Source: Pseudomonadota bacterium | Lineage (GTDB): Bacteria; Pseudomonadota; Gammaproteobacteria; Burkholderiales; Burkholderiaceae_C | Length of the DNA: 64,000 bases | NCBI GenBank assembly: GCA_021848345.1 | Contig: JAJZUV010000010.1 | Location: 29,417 to 93,416 of the forward strand | Reading direction: 5' to 3' | In this document: positions 33,886 to 42,493 of the stretch, in pieces | Layout of the letters: every line of letters begins with the position of its first letter | Numbering within the stretch: the stretch's first letter is position 1 | Translations under genes and position numbers: made by a program | The notes under the pieces: model-generated | What the model was told of the DNA's origin: nothing | Databases searched by the model: none | The model's input: only the letters and a program-made list of their open reading frames with translations

Positions 33886-34407
33886 TCAGGGCTGGATCTG
33901 CACGTAGCCCTGCTGCTGCAGCTCGATCAGGCGGGCCACGGCGCCGCCGTTGACCAGCACGCCGGGCAGCAGGTCGGCGTTGCCCCAGTGGTGGGCCATC
34001 ATGGACACGCGGCATTCCTCGATCTGCACGCCCTGCTTGCGCAGCCCGGCGATGATAGGCGCGTAGGGGTTGCCGGTCTTGACGTGGCGGGCCGCGTCGT
34101 AGGCCTTGTCGTTGAGCACCATGTAGGCGCCGGCGCCGTGGAACACGCCGATGATCTTGCCGGTGATGTGGTCCTTGGCGTAGCGCATCGCCAGCAGGTG
34201 CATGTAGTTCATGCCCACGGGCAGGTCGCCGACGAAGGCGCGGTGATCCATGTTGAACACCACGTCGGCGTGTTTGAGGGGTACGGGAATGTCGACGTGG
34301 ATGGGGTCGGCCGCGGCGGGCGCCGGGGCGGCCATGGCCTGGGCGCTCAGCGCGAGGGCGGCACAACCCAGCAGCAGCTGCATGGTCTTGCGAAACGGAG
34401 GATTCAT
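33886..34407 (-). CDS. Exported DsrE-like protein
   Basis: 173 residues from MNPPFRKTMQLLLG. An N-terminal signal peptide (LLLGCAALALSAQAMA, cleavage after AQAMA) is followed by a DsrE/DsrF-like domain: DVVFNMDHRAF, YAKDHITGKIIGVFHGAGAYMVLN and KQGVQIEECRVSM. The cysteine in EECRVSM sits where sulfur-carrying Cys occurs in DsrE relatives. Export to the periplasm is unusual for the sulfur-relay members but common in this uncharacterised branch. It lies 110 bases downstream of a porin gene on the same strand, so they may be coexpressed. Confidence 0.85.
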   Translation of the reverse strand: MNPPFRKTMQLLLGCAALALSAQAMAAPAPAAADPIHVDIPVPLKHADVVFNMDHRAFVGDLPVGMNYMHLLAMRYAKDHITGKIIGVFHGAGAYMVLNDKAYDAARHVKTGNPYAPIIAGLRKQGVQIEECRVSMMAHHWGNADLLPGVLVNGGAVARLIELQQQGYVQIQP

Positions 34408-34517
34408 CGCTTGGTTCCTGGTGGAGGCGATCGCCGAGGCGAGCGCGGATGTCGGCGCGGCACGATGCGTGCCGCGCCGCATGCCCGGTGGGCATGTGCT
34501 GCGGGGCCCGGCGCGCG

Positions 34518-35873
34518 TCAGAAGCTGACGATGGCGTACAGGTCCAGTTCGTTGCCCATGGCGGCCGCGGTGCTCTGCGCGAGCAGGCGCGCGGGGCTGT
34601 TGGCCGGGCCGATGGCCTCGGGATGGGTGATGTCCACGCGGCGCGAGAAGTAGTCCAGCACCACGCGGCTCAGCGGCGAGAAGTGGTACTGCACGCCGAC
34701 CCCGAGGTTCTTGAAGCTGCGCTCCTGCGCGGGGATGTTGGGCAGGCGGTCGTAGTAGTCGTAGCGCGCGTCGAGCTCGATGTTGCGCGTGACGAACAGG
34801 CCGCCGCTGAGGTAGTAGCCGTGCGCGGTGTTGTCGCTGCCGGGGTAGACGATGGTGTCGACCTGCGCGGGCAGCAGGCCCGGCGCCGCCACGAAGGGCG
34901 ACGGCGCGGCGATGTCCCCGCTGCCTTGCATGGTCTCGAACTTGAGGCTGCGCCCGCCCGGGACCATGTAGCCCTGGCGCAGCGTGACGCCCAGGCCGCT
35001 GCGGCGCAGGGTGCTGGCGCTGCCGTTGAGTTGCGGGCGTGCCTGCTGGTACCAGACGAAGCCGGTGAGGTCGTTGCGGAAGGCGCCGCGGCCGCCGCCG
35101 AACAGCCACGAGGCCTGCGCACGGCCGGCCACGATGGGGCCGTTGGCGGTGTCGGCCTCGAACTGCTTGCCGTACTCGCCGAGCATCAGGCCGTAGGCCA
35201 GTTCCAGCGCGGGCCGCGGGCGGAACCAGTCGGTCGCCTCGACGCCGGGGTAGCGAAAGCCGTTGTTGGTCGACATCGACGCCCCGGGAATCAGGTAGCC
35301 GCCGGCGCCGGCGCTCGCGTAATGCTGGCTGCGGGCGTAGAAGCTCGGCTGCATCAGCTGCCCGATGACGGTCGGGAACAGGGCGATGAAGCTGTAGGCG
35401 GGGTAGCCGTCCATCGCGGCCTCGGGCCCCGGTGCGCGCAGGATGCCCGCCTCCACGCGCACGCCGGGCACGTAGCCGCTGAGCAGCACGTGGCCGTCGA
35501 TCAGCTTGGGCGAATAGCCGTTGGCGTCGTGGGTATAACCGTTGTCGCCGAATTCACCGGCGACGTAGTAGTCGACGTGCGGGTTCAGGCGCCCGCCCAC
35601 CACCAGCTGGGCGCGCTGGATGGCGAGCTCGCTGCTGTGCTCGAAACCCGGGCCGACGAGGTTGCTGCGGGGCACCTGGCCGTTGCGTGCGGTGCCGGCC
35701 TGCTTGGCCGTGTAGTCGGGCTCGATCCAGCCGCTGACATGGGCCCTGCCCCAGCCCGGCGGCGATACCCCCTGGATCTCGAACCAGTTGGCGGCGTGCG
35801 CCCCGGCACACCACAGCAGGCCGCCCGCGGCCAGCAGCGCGCCGCGGGCGCGCCTGTTCCCTTGCTTGCTCAT
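34518..35873 (-). CDS. Outer-membrane porin, OprO/OprP-like
   Basis: 451 residues from MSKQGNRRARG. Signal peptide ends at AGAHA, followed by a beta-barrel: alternating segments such as HVDYYVAGEFGDNGY, GYYLSGGLFVTRNIELDARY and the C-terminal strand NELDLYAIVSF ending in the aromatic Phe used by the BAM machinery. Charged and aromatic content resembles phosphate-selective OprO/P porins. The DsrE-like gene follows. A long palindrome lies about 104 bases upstream and may be its operator. Substrate unknown. Confidence 0.85.
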   Translation of the reverse strand: MSKQGNRRARGALLAAGGLLWCAGAHAANWFEIQGVSPPGWGRAHVSGWIEPDYTAKQAGTARNGQVPRSNLVGPGFEHSSELAIQRAQLVVGGRLNPHVDYYVAGEFGDNGYTHDANGYSPKLIDGHVLLSGYVPGVRVEAGILRAPGPEAAMDGYPAYSFIALFPTVIGQLMQPSFYARSQHYASAGAGGYLIPGASMSTNNGFRYPGVEATDWFRPRPALELAYGLMLGEYGKQFEADTANGPIVAGRAQASWLFGGGRGAFRNDLTGFVWYQQARPQLNGSASTLRRSGLGVTLRQGYMVPGGRSLKFETMQGSGDIAAPSPFVAAPGLLPAQVDTIVYPGSDNTAHGYYLSGGLFVTRNIELDARYDYYDRLPNIPAQERSFKNLGVGVQYHFSPLSRVVLDYFSRRVDITHPEAIGPANSPARLLAQSTAAAMGNELDLYAIVSF

Positions 35874-35976
35874 GTCCCCTCTCCCCTTCTTGTCGCATTC
35901 GGCTCGTCGGCCGGTGGGCCGATGCCCAGTAGGGCATCGACATGGCGGCGTCGTCTCGAGCGACGCTCGCGCATCC

Positions 35977-35998
35977 TTCATACATGTACATGTATGAA
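35977..35998. promoter_or_regulatory. 22-bp perfect palindrome upstream of the porin gene
   Basis: TTCATACATGT followed directly by its reverse complement, in an AT-rich island (35970-36115) of an otherwise GC-rich region. The half-site wording is typical of TetR- or GntR-type dimers. It lies 104 bases upstream of the porin ATG and 127 bases past the pilY1 stop. No regulator gene is adjacent, so the ligand is unknown. Confidence 0.5.
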
Positions 35999-36124
35999 TA
36001 TTGGGGATGGATGATTTTTCAGATCGGGGACGGTGTCAACGTGAATGAATCGATACGTCTTAGCGGATTTTTTTCTTGATCGTGGTTGTTGATGACTATT
36101 TTCTGGTAAACCCTGTGCGGGAAA

Positions 36125-39100
36125 TCACGGCTGGGTCATCCACAGCGGTTGCCAGCCGACCAGGCCGGGGCCGACGTGCAGGCCGCTGGTGGCGGCGACC
36201 TGGAAGCCGATCTTGCCGTTGGGTGTCTGCTCGGCGCTTCCGTACACGATGGCCGAGCCGTTGCCGTTTTGCGAGATCACCGGTGAGAAGGCGATGCCCA
36301 GGCCGACCACGGGGTTGGAGGTCAGCGCGTTGTGATTGGCGTCGTAGAAGGTTCCCTTGGGGAACAGGCCCGAGGCGAGCAGGAAGAAGTCGTCCTTCGC
36401 GACCGGCGTTCCGCAGCTTGCCTGCGGCGAGACCGTGACCGGCACGACCAGGGTGCCGGCCTGGACGCGCGAAGCGTCGGTGATGGTGCCGCCGGCGTCG
36501 ACCCAGTACGGCGCGGTGGTCGAGCTCACGCCGGGATCGGTGGTGGTGGTGGCCATGGCCGTGCCCGACAGGTACCCCGAGCCGGAGGTCGAGGACCACC
36601 ACCAGGGCGTCCAGCCGGTGGTGCTCGTGGAGATGGCTCCTCCGGTGAACTTGAACACGCTCACCTGGTGGTCGCTGGTGCCCCACACGTAGATGCCGGT
36701 GGAGGTCTCGGCCTCGCCGATGAAGCGCAGCGGGCCGGCGGTGGACGCGTTCGGCACCGTGGCGATCAGCGAGGGCGCGCTGAGCTTGCTGGCGGTGCTG
36801 CCGCTGGTCAGGTCGACCGACCAGATGTTGCCCGCCGTGTCGCCGACCAGCAGCTGGCCCGCATCGGAGTTGAGATAGCTCGTGGAGGACGGCGTGAAGC
36901 CGAGCTTGACCTTGCTGGTGCTGCCGTCGTACAGGCGCATCACGTTCAGATACGAGGTGGAGCCCAGGGTGGTGAAGTAGTAGGCGTAGGCGACGTCGTT
37001 GGCGTCCCACCAGATCACCGGCGCCTGCGGAGCGCTCTGCGGCGCCGAGCTGTACCCGGCCTGGGCATCGAACCAGACGCTGGAGATGCTGGGCGTGCAG
37101 GCGCTGGTCGACGAGCTGCAACTGCTGAGCTTGAGGTCGTAATGCAAGGCTCCGCCCTCCCCGGTGCCGACCACGTAGGTGGCCCAGTTGCCGCCGGCGT
37201 CGGCGCTGTCCACGGCGGTAAGACCGCCGACCATGGTCTGCGCGTTCTGGAAGTTGGCGTAGTTCTGCAGCTGCGGCAGCAGCACCGAGGGCATCCAGGC
37301 CCACTGCAGGGTGCCGTTGCTGGAAGGACTTCCCGCGGAGATGGCGTAGAGGAATCCGTCGTTGGTGGTGAACAGCTCGAGCTGGGCGCGGCTGGAATTG
37401 GTCTGCGCGAAGCTGCGATAGCTCGTGCTGGCGAGAAAGTTCGGGTTGTTCGGGCGGCTGAGAATCAGCGGCGTGGCCGAAGGAGACGTGATGGTGCCCA
37501 GGAAACTGCCGCTGACCCGCCCGGCGAGATAGGCGCCGTTGTTGTAGGAGGGGTCGATGGTGTAGTTGATGATGTCCTGCGCGCTCGGACTGCTGGGGTT
37601 GCCGAAGGCGCTCGCCGGCTGATTGGCCAGCAGGGACACGCCGGTGCCGCTGCCCTGGTCGGTGAACAGGTCCGTGCGGCGCTGGGCCGCCGTCATCTGC
37701 AGGGTCCACGCCGGGCTGATCGAGACGTTGCCGTTGGCGTCCAGGCTGAAGGCCTGGAAAAACCCCTGTTCGCTGCCTGGGTTGTTGTTGGTCGAGAGCA
37801 GGTAGGCCAGCGCGCCGCTGTACACGTAAGGCGGCGACGCCGGAGCCGCGGCGACCTTGTTGCCGAAGATCGTGGCGGCGATCCCGCTCAGCGCGCTGGT
37901 GAACTGCTGCACGTTGTTGGCCGGGTAGACCTTGCTGGTGCCGCCGGCGATGGCCATGGCGTTGAGGGCGTAGGACGCAGCCGGGTTGACCGTCTTGTCG
38001 ACGCCGGCGCCCAGGCCGATGACGTAGGTCTTGATCCCCGCCTTGGCCAGCTTCTGGATCGCGGTGACCGCGTCCACCAGTGCCGCGTCGTTGGTGTTGG
38101 CGATGTCGAGCGCGCCCTTGGTCTGGCCGCCGGGCAGGTAGCCGGAGTCGTCGTTGATGCCGTACTGGGCATCCGGGCCGATGCCGTAGAAGGACGCGTT
38201 GACGCCGTAGCCGTGTCCGGCCTTGCTGCCCAGCGGCGGCCAGGCGTTGCCCTCGAGGTCGCTGGTGGGCAGGCCGTCGGTGACCAGGATCACGTATTGC
38301 CCCGCGCAGGAGGCGGTGAGGCCCTGGAGCAGGCTGCCGGCGCCCTGCACCAGCCCGGCCAGAGCGGACTGGCCGGCCGAGGCCTTGATCTCGGGGGTGT
38401 TGGGATTGTTGGTCTCGGCGGCCAACGCGGTCTGGAACAGGGCCAGGTTGGATGCGTACGCCGTCTGGAAGGCGGAGCTGCCGGGGGTCAGCGTGTCCAG
38501 GTTCGTGGTCATTTGCACCACGGTGGATCCCGTGGTCGAACTCTGGCCGGCGCTGTAGCCGAAGCCTCGCTGCGCGTACATGACCTGCGGCGAATAGGGA
38601 ACGTAGCCGGCGTTGGTCGGCCCTGTCATGTAGGTATTGCCGTCGGTGTAGGAGTTGTAGCCCACGCTGACCGCGCCGACCTTATAGTCGGACAGGGAGA
38701 AATAGGTGTAGGGCGTCTTGGTGGCCGTGATCGCCCCGAGGTACGTCCTGAATTTGTACGCCGCATAGGCGCCGCCATAGTCCAGCGATAGCGGGTCGGT
38801 CCCACTGCCGGCGTACAGCACGTCGTTGATGTCGGGATCGTCGCTGGACGCCGCGATCTGCATGTACTGGTCGCCGGCGAGCTCGCCGCTGGGCAGGGCC
38901 TGCGTCTGGTCGATGCCGGAGCAGTAGGTGGCGACGTTCGACGATGCGCTCGTGTAGTTGAAGCAGGGGTTGAGCACCCAGCGCGTGGCGGCGGGGTCGG
39001 CGTTGGCGTTGGCCGGGTTGTCGACGAAGTTCTGGTAGTCGGTATAGGTGGTGAAGCCGTTGGTCGGCAGGGTGCTGCGGAACTTGAAACCGTCCGACCC

Positions 39101-39595
39101 CGACATGTAGTACACCCAGGTCGACCAGTACGAGGGCGGCTGCGGGGTCTTGTAGGTCTCCAGCGCGAAGTCCATGCTCGGCAGGTACTGGTTGACCACG
39201 GTATAGATGCCGGCCTTGGCGACGTTGAGCCGGCTCGCGCTGTTGTCCACCAGGGTGCCGTTGCTCGTCTTCACCGTGTAGGGCGCGGAAGCGGAGCCGG
39301 CGGGCGCCGAGGCCGGCGGCACGAAGCCCGAGGGGATGACGTAGTTCTGCGGCGAACTCGTGTTGTACAGGCTGCTCAGGGACTTGGACAGCAGGCCCGA
39401 GCCGGTCATGATGGCGCCGCTGAGGTCGCCGTCCATGGACTGGGAATTGCCGATGGCGATGACGATCTGCGGGCGGCTGGGCGTGGTGGCGGCCGTCGCG
39501 ACGGGCATCGACCACGGGGAAAGCAGCATCGACAGGCTGGCGCCGCCGAGCACCAGGCCGCGCAGGGTCTTGTTCATGGTTCGCAGGGTTTGCAT
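36125..39595 (-). CDS. pilY1: PilY1/PilC-type pilus-associated adhesin
   Basis: 1156 residues; GGGAG lies 8 bases before this ATG. Signal peptide (LVLGGASLSMLLSPWSMPVATA) then a vWA-like domain: the strand IVIAIGNSQSMDGDL replaces the MIDAS aspartate with Gly, ILVTDGLPTSD keeps the later metal-side motif. The C-terminal half is a beta-propeller (FFQAFSLDANGNV, YAISAGSPSSNGTLQW, GNIWSVDLTSG). PilY1 caps the type IV pilus, works in adhesion and in mechanosensing, and depends on minor pilins PilVWX encoded just upstream. Its Ser/Thr-rich propeller is longer than in Pseudomonas PilY1. No pilE follows; the gene ends the operon. Confidence 0.9.
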   Translation of the reverse strand: MQTLRTMNKTLRGLVLGGASLSMLLSPWSMPVATAATTPSRPQIVIAIGNSQSMDGDLSGAIMTGSGLLSKSLSSLYNTSSPQNYVIPSGFVPPASAPAGSASAPYTVKTSNGTLVDNSASRLNVAKAGIYTVVNQYLPSMDFALETYKTPQPPSYWSTWVYYMSGSDGFKFRSTLPTNGFTTYTDYQNFVDNPANANADPAATRWVLNPCFNYTSASSNVATYCSGIDQTQALPSGELAGDQYMQIAASSDDPDINDVLYAGSGTDPLSLDYGGAYAAYKFRTYLGAITATKTPYTYFSLSDYKVGAVSVGYNSYTDGNTYMTGPTNAGYVPYSPQVMYAQRGFGYSAGQSSTTGSTVVQMTTNLDTLTPGSSAFQTAYASNLALFQTALAAETNNPNTPEIKASAGQSALAGLVQGAGSLLQGLTASCAGQYVILVTDGLPTSDLEGNAWPPLGSKAGHGYGVNASFYGIGPDAQYGINDDSGYLPGGQTKGALDIANTNDAALVDAVTAIQKLAKAGIKTYVIGLGAGVDKTVNPAASYALNAMAIAGGTSKVYPANNVQQFTSALSGIAATIFGNKVAAAPASPPYVYSGALAYLLSTNNNPGSEQGFFQAFSLDANGNVSISPAWTLQMTAAQRRTDLFTDQGSGTGVSLLANQPASAFGNPSSPSAQDIINYTIDPSYNNGAYLAGRVSGSFLGTITSPSATPLILSRPNNPNFLASTSYRSFAQTNSSRAQLELFTTNDGFLYAISAGSPSSNGTLQWAWMPSVLLPQLQNYANFQNAQTMVGGLTAVDSADAGGNWATYVVGTGEGGALHYDLKLSSCSSSTSACTPSISSVWFDAQAGYSSAPQSAPQAPVIWWDANDVAYAYYFTTLGSTSYLNVMRLYDGSTSKVKLGFTPSSTSYLNSDAGQLLVGDTAGNIWSVDLTSGSTASKLSAPSLIATVPNASTAGPLRFIGEAETSTGIYVWGTSDHQVSVFKFTGGAISTSTTGWTPWWWSSTSGSGYLSGTAMATTTTDPGVSSTTAPYWVDAGGTITDASRVQAGTLVVPVTVSPQASCGTPVAKDDFFLLASGLFPKGTFYDANHNALTSNPVVGLGIAFSPVISQNGNGSAIVYGSAEQTPNGKIGFQVAATSGLHVGPGLVGWQPLWMTQP

Positions 39596-39626
39596 GTCCG
39601 GATCTCCCGCCTGGTGCGCGCGTCCG

Positions 39627-40169
39627 CTAGGACTGGATGCAGGCGCGGTACACCGCCTGGGTGGTCGCGGAGCCGGCCGCGGGGTTCGCGCTGGCGGTGG
39701 CCTGCACCCACACGTTGTAGAAAACCGCCGTGTACCCGGGGTTGCACAGGGTGTTGTCGACCACCCCGGTGGGCGTGACCAGTTGCAGCACCTGGAAGGT
39801 CTGGCGCCCGGTTCCGTTGGCCAGCGTGACGGTGGTGGCCTGGCAGAGATGGTTCTGCTGGCATCCGCTCCAGAAGGAGGCCGACGCGGGCTGCACGTTC
39901 TGCGTGTTGCCCACGTACCAGGCCGGGGGCGAGGCCTGGTATTCGAGCAGTCCGCCGGTGCCGATGGTCTGCGCCAGGGTGCTGCGCAGCGCGGCCATCT
40001 GCTGGTTGGCGGCGTCGCGCGCCTGCGCGCGCCACAGGTACGAACCCGAGAAGGTGTCGTTCTGCAGCGTGCGCCCGAAAATCGCCAGCAGCGCGATGGG
40101 CAGGATGATCAGGAACAGCGCGATCACCACCAGCAGCGCGGCGCCACCCTGGTTTCGTGCGGATCTCAT
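39627..40169 (-). CDS. pilX: Minor pilin PilX-like protein
   Basis: 180 residues from MRSARNQGGAALLVVIALFL. A type IV pilin-like N-terminus: basic leader ending Gly-Gly, then a hydrophobic helix (ALLVVIALFLIILPIALLAI) but without the Glu5 of major pilins, as usual for PilX. The globular part holds four cysteines (WSGCQQNHLC, CNPGY, CIQS). PilX helps prime pilus assembly and recruits PilY1. The start overlaps the pilW stop by four bases (ATGA), and pilY1 begins 31 bases later. Confidence 0.88.
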   Translation of the reverse strand: MRSARNQGGAALLVVIALFLIILPIALLAIFGRTLQNDTFSGSYLWRAQARDAANQQMAALRSTLAQTIGTGGLLEYQASPPAWYVGNTQNVQPASASFWSGCQQNHLCQATTVTLANGTGRQTFQVLQLVTPTGVVDNTLCNPGYTAVFYNVWVQATASANPAAGSATTQAVYRACIQS

Positions 40170-41356
40170 GACTGGTTCCATGCGACGTTGCGCAGATACA
40201 CGATCTGCGTGAACACCTGGTACTGCCAGGCGTTGCCGGCGGGGGGCGTGTAGGTCTCGTCCAGCACGCTCAGGCTGGCCGGGTTGTTGGTGCGCGCGCC
40301 GGTGTTGGGCTTGCGCACGACGTAGGCCACCTCGACCGCACCGACCTGGCCCTGCTGGTTGGCGCTGGCGATGCTCGACCAGGGCACGAAGGATTGCAGC
40401 TGGTTGTTGACCACCGGCGCGTACAGCGCGTGCAGCAGCACGACGTTGCTGGCCACCGGAGCGTCGCTGACCACGCTGCCCAGCGCGTTGACCACGGTGC
40501 GCCACAGGTCCGGGGTGGTGGGGGAGTTCGGGTCCGGGCGGATGCTGTAGCTGACCTGCAGCGGACCGGCGGCACCCGAGACCTGCCCGAAGTCCTGCAC
40601 ATAGGCCTGCGCCAGATCGGCCGTGGTGAGCGCGGGGCTGATGGCCGGGTTGGCCAGCGTGGACACCCCGGTGAAACCGTTGGGCGGGTTGATCACCGTG
40701 CCGTTGCCGGAGTTGTGCACGATCTGGTTGGCCGAGCCGCCGGTGCCGGTGATCTGGAAGCGGATGCAGATGTTGCGCGCGGGCAGCACCACGATGTCGA
40801 CGTCGCCGACCTGGAACACGGAGTTGTTGGAGACGAACAGCGCGGCGTTGCTGAGGGTGCCGTTGGTGGCCTTGACCACGCGCACGCTGCCCGGAGTGGC
40901 GGCGCCGCCCTGGCCGAAGTTGGCGGCGTAGAACATGGTGATGGCGTCGGTGCCGGCGCCGCCGGGGTTGGCGTAGTTGAAGGTGGTCGAGGTGCTCTTG
41001 GTTCCGGGCACGTAGCCGCCGGTGGTCTGCACCACGCCGGATACCGGCCACTGGTTGATCACCTGGGCGCTGTTCAGGTTGCTGTTGTAGGTCAGCAGGC
41101 GCGCGCAGCGGCCCTGGCCGGAGGGACCGTTCATCATGAAGCCGGCGCGCGACAGGTCGTCGGACAACAGGGTCATGGCGACGCGCGACTGGTCCTGCAG
41201 CTTGGCCGAGTCGCTGGCGCGCAGGCCGTTGGACTCCAGGCTGCCGAAGGACACGAACACCAGCAGCCCCAGCAGCGTGGCCACCGCCAGCGCGACCAGG
41301 AGTTCGACCAGCGTGAAGCCGCGCGTGCGCTGCGCCGGGGACTTGGGTGCTTTCAT
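40166..41356 (-). CDS. pilW: Minor pilin PilW
   Basis: 396 residues from MKAPKSPAQRTRGFTLVELLVA. Prepilin peptidase site G/FTLVE is perfect, followed by the hydrophobic helix and the PilW body (DQSRVAMTLLSDDLSRAGF, GQGRCARLLTYNSNLN). As part of the initiation complex it sits at the pilus tip with PilV, PilX and PilY1. It overlaps pilX by four bases and starts one base after pilV ends, giving a tightly coupled operon. Confidence 0.93.
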   Translation of the reverse strand: MKAPKSPAQRTRGFTLVELLVALAVATLLGLLVFVSFGSLESNGLRASDSAKLQDQSRVAMTLLSDDLSRAGFMMNGPSGQGRCARLLTYNSNLNSAQVINQWPVSGVVQTTGGYVPGTKSTSTTFNYANPGGAGTDAITMFYAANFGQGGAATPGSVRVVKATNGTLSNAALFVSNNSVFQVGDVDIVVLPARNICIRFQITGTGGSANQIVHNSGNGTVINPPNGFTGVSTLANPAISPALTTADLAQAYVQDFGQVSGAAGPLQVSYSIRPDPNSPTTPDLWRTVVNALGSVVSDAPVASNVVLLHALYAPVVNNQLQSFVPWSSIASANQQGQVGAVEVAYVVRKPNTGARTNNPASLSVLDETYTPPAGNAWQYQVFTQIVYLRNVAWNQS

Positions 41357-41357
41357 C

Positions 41358-41858
41358 TCAGAATCCGTCCTGCAGCAGGTAGGTGTGCTGCACGCTGCCG
41401 CCGAAGGCCGAACGCACCGTGATGACCGCGCTGAGCTGACACGGTGCGGCGGGATTGCAGGTGCCCGCGCTGCTGCTGCCGGCGGGAATGGTGCTCACCG
41501 AGACGGCCATCAGATCGGGGTACTGACTGACCTGGGACTTCCACCAGTCCACCACCGGCGTGAGCGCGGCGTTGCTCGCCGAGGGGTTCTGCGCCGCCAG
41601 CTGCATGCCGTTGAGCGGGCTGAGCACCTGGGGATTGCCCTCGACCACCGCCAGCAGGCTTTGCGCGGTGGTGGTGGCGGCGAAGGTGCGCGAGGCTTGC
41701 GCATTGGCCACGTAGGCCTGGTTGATCAGCAGCACCAGGCCGCTGGCGGCGGCCAGGAACAACAACATGGCCACCAGCACTTCCAGCAGGGTCAGTCCGA
41801 GTTGGCCGCGGCGCGCCGTCGAAGGGCCGCGCCGCCTGGTCGCGCAAGGCAGGTTCAT
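41358..41858 (-). CDS. pilV: Minor pilin PilV
   Basis: 166 residues from MNLPCATRRRGPS. Long basic leader, then GLTLLEVLVAMLLFLAAASG, a prepilin site with Gly before Leu (Leu in place of the usual Phe). The body ends AFGGSVQHTYLLQDGF. It overlaps the fimT stop by four bases. PilV works in the tip-initiation complex. The basic 20-residue leader is longer than usual; an internal start would be possible but lacks an ATG near the cleavage site. Confidence 0.9.
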   Translation of the reverse strand: MNLPCATRRRGPSTARRGQLGLTLLEVLVAMLLFLAAASGLVLLINQAYVANAQASRTFAATTTAQSLLAVVEGNPQVLSPLNGMQLAAQNPSASNAALTPVVDWWKSQVSQYPDLMAVSVSTIPAGSSSAGTCNPAAPCQLSAVITVRSAFGGSVQHTYLLQDGF

Positions 41859-42349
41859 GATTGACTCGTGGTGACCACGCCTCCGCTGCTCAGCTGGACC
41901 TGCCAGTTGACGCCGCCGCCGCTGACCGTGGCGGTGGGCTTGCTGGTGCTGGGCAGCGCGCTGCAGCTCAGCTTGCCCTGCGCGTCCGTGGTGCACAGCG
42001 AGACGCTGCCGTCGCCGAGAAAGGACACGGTCTGGCCCAGCGGTTGGCAGCTCACGCCGCTGGAGCCGCCCGCCGGCGCGCTGAGCAACTGCGCGCCCGC
42101 GGTGGTGGACACGGTGTAGCCGCAACCGCTGGGGGTGAAGGTGACCAGGGTGGAGGTGCTCAGCGCGTACTGGCGCGCGTAGCGCAGCGCGTCGGCGAGC
42201 TTGTCCGCGGTGGACCTGGCGCTGGCCGCGGCCACCTGGGGCTGCAGGTTGGGCAGGGCCACGGCGAGCAGGACCGCCGCCACGGCGACGACCACCAGCA
42301 GCTCGATGAGCGTGAAACCCTGGATCCCCTCGGCGTGTCGCGCGTGCAT
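41855..42349 (-). CDS. fimT: Type IV pilus minor pilin FimT/GspH family
   Basis: 164 residues from MHARHAEGIQGFTLIELLVVV. Exact prepilin site G/FTLIE and hydrophobic helix, then the GspH-like body with LADALRYARQYALSTSTLVTF and several Cys. First gene of the operon; a gap of 144 bases separates it from the divergent diguanylate cyclase. FimT-type pilins act in pilus assembly and in some species bind DNA for uptake. Confidence 0.92.
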   Translation of the reverse strand: MHARHAEGIQGFTLIELLVVVAVAAVLLAVALPNLQPQVAAASARSTADKLADALRYARQYALSTSTLVTFTPSGCGYTVSTTAGAQLLSAPAGGSSGVSCQPLGQTVSFLGDGSVSLCTTDAQGKLSCSALPSTSKPTATVSGGGVNWQVQLSSGGVVTTSQS

Positions 42350-42493
42350 CGCCCTGTCCGTTCCCGGCCCTCGACGCGGGCCGCCATGCACACATCCTGC
42401 CGAAGCGCCCTTCAGGCGAGCAAGGGCTTTCCGGCGAAAGGTAGCTGCCGGGCGACGAGCGGTAGGCGCGCGTGCGCGGCCGGCCACGCTACG

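Noticed and set aside
36332-38791. 819-aa plus-strand ORF
   Set aside because: Antisense to pilY1, Gly/Val/Arg-rich with no fold; pilY1 has signal peptide and propeller motifs.
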